Assembly: GCF_000002865.3 (NCBI RefSeq)
Contig: NW_001865074.1
Location: forward strand, 252,204-316,203
Reading direction: 5' to 3'
DNA length: 64,000 nt
From: Monosiga brevicollis MX1
Lineage: Eukaryota > Opisthokonta > Choanoflagellata > Craspedida > Salpingoecidae
Part shown: one piece after another, positions 58,772 through 64,000 of the stretch
Layout: the number at the start of each line of letters is the position of its first letter
Position numbering within the stretch: position 1 is the first letter of the stretch
Program-made: the position numbers and the translations under genes
Notes under the pieces: model-generated
Told to the model about the DNA's origin: nothing
The model's input: only the letters and a program-made list of their open reading frames with translations
Database searches by the model: none

Positions 58772-59585
58772 ATGCCTGCCACCAAGAAATCCGTAAGTGT
58801 TTGGTGCACACGGGACTGTCCCGTCGTGTCGCCGAACACGGGCGGGCAGTGAATGCAAGGGCTCGAATGGTAGGCCGTTCTTTACGATGGCTTTGCCGTT
58901 CAGCTCATGGCAACTTTTTTTTCCCATCTCTTGCATCGTTTTTTTTCCTTCCCGCCCTTCCCTCTTTGTGCTGTGGCGGTGGCTCGTCGTGGATCCATCA
59001 CGCGACCTCTCCAACACATACGCACGCATACCATTGCAAACGTGGTGGGCGGGACTGTAGGTCAAGAACCAGAAGAAGCAGTTCACCATTGACTGCGAGG
59101 TCGCCACCGAGGAGGGCATCATCGATCTGGCTGCTTTCGTACGTCTTGCCGCTTTTGCCATTGCCTTAAGGTTCACGCACGCAAAACTCACGGGGGGACT
59201 TGAACCATATCGCAGGAGAAGTTCTTGCAGGACCGCATCAAGGTCAACGGCAAGACTGGTGGTCTTCAGGGTGTTGTCGACCTGACCCGCACCGCTTCCG
59301 CCATCACCGTCACCACTGAGGCTCCCTTCCCCAAGCGGTAGGTTTTCTCTCATGGAAGCCTGTTCTGACCATCAATGCATTTGTGCCATCGCACCGTGCT
59401 CTCATCGGTCTCATGGTTGCAACTGACTATAATACGATAGTTACCTCAAGTACCTGACGAAGAAGTTCTTGAAGAAGATGCAGCTCCGTGATGCTTTCCG
59501 TGTGGTCGCCGTCAACGCCTCCACCTACAAGCTCAGCTGGTTCAACATCTCCGACGAGGCTGAGGAGGAGGAGGCTGACGAGTAA
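58772..59585 (+). CDS. RPL22: Ribosomal protein L22 (eL22)
   Basis: Four exons (58772-58792, 59061-59138, 59216-59337, 59441-59585) give 121 residues. Conserved sequence includes [67 protein letters not shown] and the acidic end [10 protein letters not shown]. It is a component of the large cytosolic ribosomal subunit. The first exon is very short (seven codons, MPATKKS), a common arrangement in ribosomal protein genes. Introns are GT-AG. Confidence 0.98.
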
Positions 59586-60223
59586 ATCGTCCCTTGCCGC
59601 TTTTCTCAAAAGTCTGGCTCGTCCGATACCCCGCATGCTTTGCACGGCTGGGATTGGCGCCTGGAGCGTGAACAATTGGGTCTCCCGATGTTGTTGAATT
59701 GACCGTCGGTTGGCCATTTATTCCGTGTCTTTTTTTTTCTTTCTTTTGCCTTTTTTTTTCGATAGCTTTTGTTTGTGTGCATGTGTGCCGGTTGCTCGAT
59801 GGTGGTCGTATCGCCACATGGCTGTGCCATTTGTGTGCGATGCCTCCCCTTGAGCCTCTTACGAGTTGATAAACGCAACTCGTTGGGGAAGAGAGACAAT
59901 AATTTACCGGCTCTTGTCACATGCTTCTGCCCTCGTCCTTGCTGAAGGCTGCATCATGATTGGGGAACCATGGGAACGACCAAAACCTGCTTCAAAGAGA
60001 GAGAGGATACAGGTCTTCTCTTCATCATCATCCAAAGAAGAAGAAAAGCTCATCGAAAGAAAGAACGAACGAAAGCAATCTTCATCCCTTCACCACATGG
60101 TCGCTTGTCAGACTTTTTCGACCTCCTCTCTCTCTCTCCCTCTTCGCGTCTTTGGCCTCCAGAGCACGCACACACACGCCAGATCAGCGAGACAGCATCG
60201 CTTCTTGTGACCGGTCCGCGACC
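59586..60223. other. Intergenic region, RPL22/TSR2
   Basis: 638 bp. T-rich tracts at 59731-59760 lie in the RPL22 3' region. A CT tract at about 60124-60142 lies roughly 80-100 bp upstream of the TSR2 ATG on the coding strand. No gene is recognised. Confidence 0.6.
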
Positions 60224-60994
60224 ATGAGTGCAGCCGAGGCGCCGGCTGAGCTGGTTCAGGCTTGGCAGAATGCGGTCAAGCGTACCCTGTTGAGCTGGCA
60301 AACGCTCAAAGTGCTCGTTGATAACGAGGCTGGTGGCGAGGAAACCAGGGATAAGGCTGAATGGCTCTGCACGGTCACCGCTGATTGGATCTGCGAAATC
60401 CCCGACGGTGCGTGCTTCAATGCCTCCGTGTGTCCCCCACTTGCAACGCTTACGACCCCTGTGCCACGTCTTGAGATGTCCCGCTTTGATCCCTGCTCAT
60501 CGGTGCGTCTCGTTGTGATGACGCCTCGCGCTGGCTCGTTCAGACCCCCCCACGGCCGAGGAAGTTGACGAGTATATTTGCGAGATTTTGCGTAACGAGT
60601 TCTCAGTTGTGTGCAGTGATGGTGTAGCTGTCGAGGTTCGTCTTGCTCGTCTCTCGCCCTGGCCGCTTAGCCTCTCGTCACAGGCTCATCTCCTTGATGC
60701 ACTGTTGTTCCTTAGATTGCCAACGTGCTGTGCACCCTTTTCCGCGCTTTTCAGGCGGGTGACCAAAATGTGCTGGAGAGCCACCGTCCCGCGCCCGAGC
60801 TGAACCGTAACCAAGTCTCTATGATGCAAGGCACCACGGACCTGGATGATGATGAGGATCAAGGCCCCGCGCCGTCGCTGGTGCCTGCCAACCCCGCACC
60901 CACCAGCGCCCGGGCGGAGCGCATGGACGAGGATGGCACCTCGAGCGGCAATGAAGATTCTGATGGCTGGACCACCGTAACCCGCAAGCATTAG
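60224..60994 (+). CDS. TSR2: TSR2, eS26 chaperone
   Basis: Three exons (60224-60407, 60544-60635, 60716-60994) give 184 residues. The helical core includes VKRTLLSWQTLKVLVDN, KAEWLCTVTADWICE, VDEYICEILRNEFSVVCSDG and ANVLCTLFRAFQAGD. It is followed by an acidic region (TTDLDDDEDQG, MDEDGTSSGNEDSDG) and the family-specific end DGWTTVTRKH, matching the DGWTIVRRK end of human TSR2. TSR2 escorts ribosomal protein eS26 into the 40S precursor. Introns are GT-AG. Confidence 0.93.
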
Positions 60995-61773
60995 TGTCGT
61001 CAACCGTCTATGCCTCAGCTCATCTCGCCGGGCGCGGCTGCACAAGGTGCTACAGAGGCACCCAGGGATTGCCCGTGCTATGGCGTCGAAACCTGTTTAT
61101 GCCCATGTTTGTGTGAATCGGCATGCCCCGCTCACTGGTCTCCAGCAAGCAACAAGTCAAAGGTCCTATGCTGGCAAAGCCTCCATAACGGACTTTGCAT
61201 TCCCGGTGAACGGAAATTTTCGCGGAACGAGCGAGTAAACTGGACTGCTCCTGTGCCAAGCACTGAGATTGCCGGTCCTTGCCTTCATTTTACAATCGAA
61301 TCATGTGTCCCCCTGTCCAGCCCTTGCGTTGGCTTCTTGGCCCAATGTCCCGTGCCATCACCTCTTCCATCTTCCACCACCAACGACAAACAGAACGAGA
61401 GCGAGAGAGAGTGAGAGAGTGAGACAGAGAGTGACAGTGAGACACAGAGAGTCAGAGAGAGTCAGAGAGCGAGACTGACAGAGAGAGTGTCAAGCATCAT
61501 CACAAGAACGAAAGCAACTCTGTGTGACATTTTCCATTTTCTCTCTCTCGCTCTTTTTTGTTGCGCGCTCATTGCTTTCAAAAAACTCCGTTTGCGGTTC
61601 AGTGTGTGTTTGTTGCTGAAAGTGGCAGTGGCGACGTTTTAACCTGCCTGCCTGCCTGCCTCTGCTTTGGGTTGAATGCATTCATGACGCGGTTGGATCG
61701 CATGTGATAGGCCTCTTGATCGTCTTTGCTCTCGTGGTCTTTCTTTGCCTCTGCCCTTCAGCCTCCCGCCACC
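60995..61773. other. Intergenic region, TSR2/aminopeptidase
   Basis: 779 bp. A GA/GACA-rich tract lies at about 61395-61490, and a short CT run at about 61537-61550 sits upstream of the aminopeptidase start. No gene is recognised. Confidence 0.6.
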
Positions 61774-63959
61774 ATGGTGGTCCACGAGAATCGCGTGCTG
61801 TTGCCACAGCAGCTCACCCCGGTCCGCTACAACGTGGAGCTCTCCCCGGACCTCGTCAACTTTACTTTTGGAGGCAAGGTAATGTGAACGCTGGCCCTGT
61901 ACCGTGGCGCGCTCGGTCTTTCCTCTTGCATCGCCCGCAGTCTTTTGGCACCCTGTCGGTCCAGTCGTTCTTGGCGTTGGGTTTGAAGAAGCTTGATGTT
62001 TCGTTCTTACACGCCATTCTGCTCTGGGATGGCTGGTGGGGTATGTATGCAGGTTGTGCTCCACACGACCGTCAATGAGGCCGCCTCCTCTGTTCAGCTC
62101 CACGCGCGCGAGCTCAGCATCAAGACAGCTCATGTGGTGCAAGGGGGCAAGAAGATTGAGGTGCCCGAGTTCTCCATCAACCTGGCCAAGGAGATCCTGA
62201 CCCTCCAGTTTGCCGAGACGCTGTCCCCGGGTGAAGCCGAGATCCACATTGCCTTTGACGGCATCCTCAATGACCAAATGGCAGGATTCTACCGCTCCAG
62301 CTACAAGGACATCAATGGAAACTCGAAGATCATGGCCACCACTCAATTCGAGGTTTGCAAGGCGGGGCGGGGCGGGGCGGGGGAAGGGTGGGGTTGACAC
62401 TTGAACGCACCCGCTGCGGCTGGCTCGAGAAGGGCACGGCACTTGACCATGCATGGACGAGCCGAGCCTTCGACACAGCCATGGCTCACTTGGGCTGTGT
62501 TTGCGTGTCTCCTGCGTATAGAGCATTGACGCACGCCGTGCCTTCCCCTGCTGGGACGAGCCCGCCGCCAAGGCCATCTTTGAAATTACCTTGGTGGTCG
62601 ACCAGCACCTCACTGCCATCAGCAACATGCCTGAAGCCTCCAACATTACTCTTTCCAACGGCAAGCGCCGCGTGGTCTTTATGCCCACCGTCAAGATGAG
62701 CACGTATCTCATCGCGTTTGTTGTTGGCGAGCTGGACTGTGTTGCCGTATGTCTCAATGTGGCCCCCCCCCTAATACGAAAGCCCCTCGCTTCCATTTGC
62801 CTCGGCTCATTGAGGCCGAGGAGGTCCTCTTAACTTTCAAGCCGTGCACCACACTGACCAGCCTTTTAATCGCTTGGCACTTCTTAGGGCGTTACAAAGC
62901 ATGGCGTGCCGATTCGCTGCTTTGCCACGCCAGGACAAGCTGGGCGCCTTGACTTTGCTTTGGACACGGCGTGCCGCACGCTGGACATTTATGACGATTA
63001 CTTTGGCCAGCCCTACCCTCTTCCCAAGCTGGACATGATTGCCATTCCTGGTGCGCATGCTCTGTACCAGGCATCTGCTGGCCATCCGTGGTGTTTGTAC
63101 TCACCGTGTGCCGACTATGCTCCGCTCCATTTTTGTGTCAAGACTTTGCGGCCGGTGCCATGGAAAACTGGGGCCTGGTTACCTATCGTGAAGTGGACTT
63201 GCTCATTGACCCTCCCACGGCGACCATTGGCCAGCTCATCCGCGTCTGCACAGTCGTGACCCACGAGCTGGCGCACCAGTGGTTCGGAAATCTGGTGACC
63301 ATGGCCTGGTGGTCTGGCCTCTGGCTCAATGAGTCCTTTGCCTGCTTCATGCAGGTAAGATTGGCAGAGCACACACGTCCCGCATTCATCTTGACGAGAC
63401 TGTCAGCCATTATCTTGCCATGACGCAGATCAACCATGACCGTGTGCTTGGGGCAGCTCATTGCCACCGACCGTTTTGTTCTGTCTCGTGTCCGCAGACC
63501 TGGGCCGCACACCAGCTGCACCCCGAGTGGAAGCTCTGGGAGCACTTTATCAGCCACGACATGGGTGCTGCCTTGCGCCTCGATTCCCTGCGTTCCAGCC
63601 ATCCTATCCAGGTGCCCATTCAAGAGGCCAAGGAGGTCGAAGAGGTTTGTGACCGGATACATGTGTTTTTCCCGACCAACCTCTCTGGGGCGTTGCAGGT
63701 GCTAATTGGACGAACGTGGGGCACGTCGCAACAGGTGTTTGATGCCATTTCATATTGCAAGGGTGCCACCGTGGTGCGCATGATTGCGGCCGTCATTGGA
63801 GAGGAGGCCTTCCAAAAGGGACTGCAAATCTACTTCAAACGCCATCAGTACGGCAACACGGAAGGCTCGGACCTTTGGGCAGCCTGGAGCGAAGCTTGTG
63901 GCAAGGACATCAAGTGCGTAGCTGCCGACACTGATGCAACGTTTCATGAGTATACTTTC

Positions 63960-64000
<41 letters not shown>
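61774..64000 (+). CDS. NPEPPS: M1 aminopeptidase, puromycin-sensitive type (3' truncated by window)
   Basis: The ATG at 61774 sits in a GCCACCATGG context and starts [20 protein letters not shown]. Exons include 61774-61878, 62053-62352, 62522-62746, then one from about 62888. Hallmarks in order are [29 protein letters not shown], the substrate-binding [13 protein letters not shown], the zinc site [20 protein letters not shown] ending LNESFA (HExxH-18-E complete), and [11 protein letters not shown] with [12 protein letters not shown]. The family is cytosolic Zn aminopeptidase of the PSA/NPEPPS type. There is no signal peptide or membrane anchor in this start, which agrees with a cytosolic enzyme. 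The last visible exon ends at a donor near 63914, and the rest of the gene lies beyond the edge. Confidence 0.93.
63963..64000. repeat. (GT)n microsatellite at window edge
   Basis: At least 18 GT units running off the right edge, inside an intron of the aminopeptidase gene. Confidence 0.95.

Noticed and set aside
61639-62796. 385-residue minus-strand frame opposite the aminopeptidase
   Set aside because: It crosses introns and exons of the aminopeptidase without any family signature; an antisense shadow.

Overview
The window is nuclear DNA of an intron-rich, GC-rich unicellular relative of animals. A choanoflagellate, close in style to Monosiga, is the best fit. Genes are packed 0.2-3 kb apart and are cut by many short (about 70-200 nt) introns. 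Two large receptor tyrosine kinases carry hyalin-repeat ectodomains and HRDLAARN kinase cores, a combination expected in choanoflagellates or animals, and dinucleotide microsatellites are very common. No tRNA, rRNA, transposon or CRISPR was recognised. Species and family names come from recognising protein motifs by eye, not from database searches.

Layout, left to right. 0.8-3.8 kb (-): a secreted or type I membrane protein with TNFR/GCC2-like cysteine repeats. 5.2-7.3 kb (-): an ankyrin plus C2H2 zinc-finger protein. 10.2-12.4 kb (+): a ricin-lectin/core-1 galactosyltransferase fusion. 12.7-14.0 kb (-): an unrecognised 296-residue protein. 14-17 kb: poorly resolved exons and an acidic-repeat protein (-). 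17.9-19.6 kb (+): cyclin Y. 20.3-21.2 kb (-): PRKRIP1-like splicing factor. 21.7-26.1 kb (+): WDR24 (GATOR2). 26.7-28.6 kb (-): AP180/CALM ANTH protein. 29.2-30.5 kb (+): CHMP1 (ESCRT-III). 31.5-35.6 kb (+): Snu114/EFTUD2. 36.0-39.6 kb (-): acyl-CoA oxidase. 40.1-49.5 kb and 50.5-57.6 kb (-): two tandem paralogous receptor tyrosine kinases. 58.8-59.6 kb (+): ribosomal protein L22. 60.2-61.0 kb (+): TSR2. 61.8 kb to the right edge (+): M1 aminopeptidase, truncated by the window.

Most of the window is housekeeping: splicing (EFTUD2, PRKRIP1), ribosome biogenesis (RPL22, TSR2), endosome and nutrient sensing (AP180, CHMP1, WDR24) and peroxisomal beta-oxidation (ACOX). I see no operon-like functional logic linking neighbours.

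The most unusual content is the tandem kinase pair. Both proteins have a large cysteine-rich/HYR ectodomain, one membrane span, a tyrosine kinase, then a CAP-Gly domain (normally a microtubule plus-end module) in the cytoplasmic tail, followed by repeated tyrosine motifs. Their kinase exons and the intron between them are almost identical in DNA although the ectodomains have diverged strongly, which suggests recent gene conversion. One paralogue is intron-rich and the other nearly intron-free outside the kinase. Other notable points are the lectin-galactosyltransferase fusion, three GC-AG introns, and CT-rich tracts on the coding strand upstream of most start codons.
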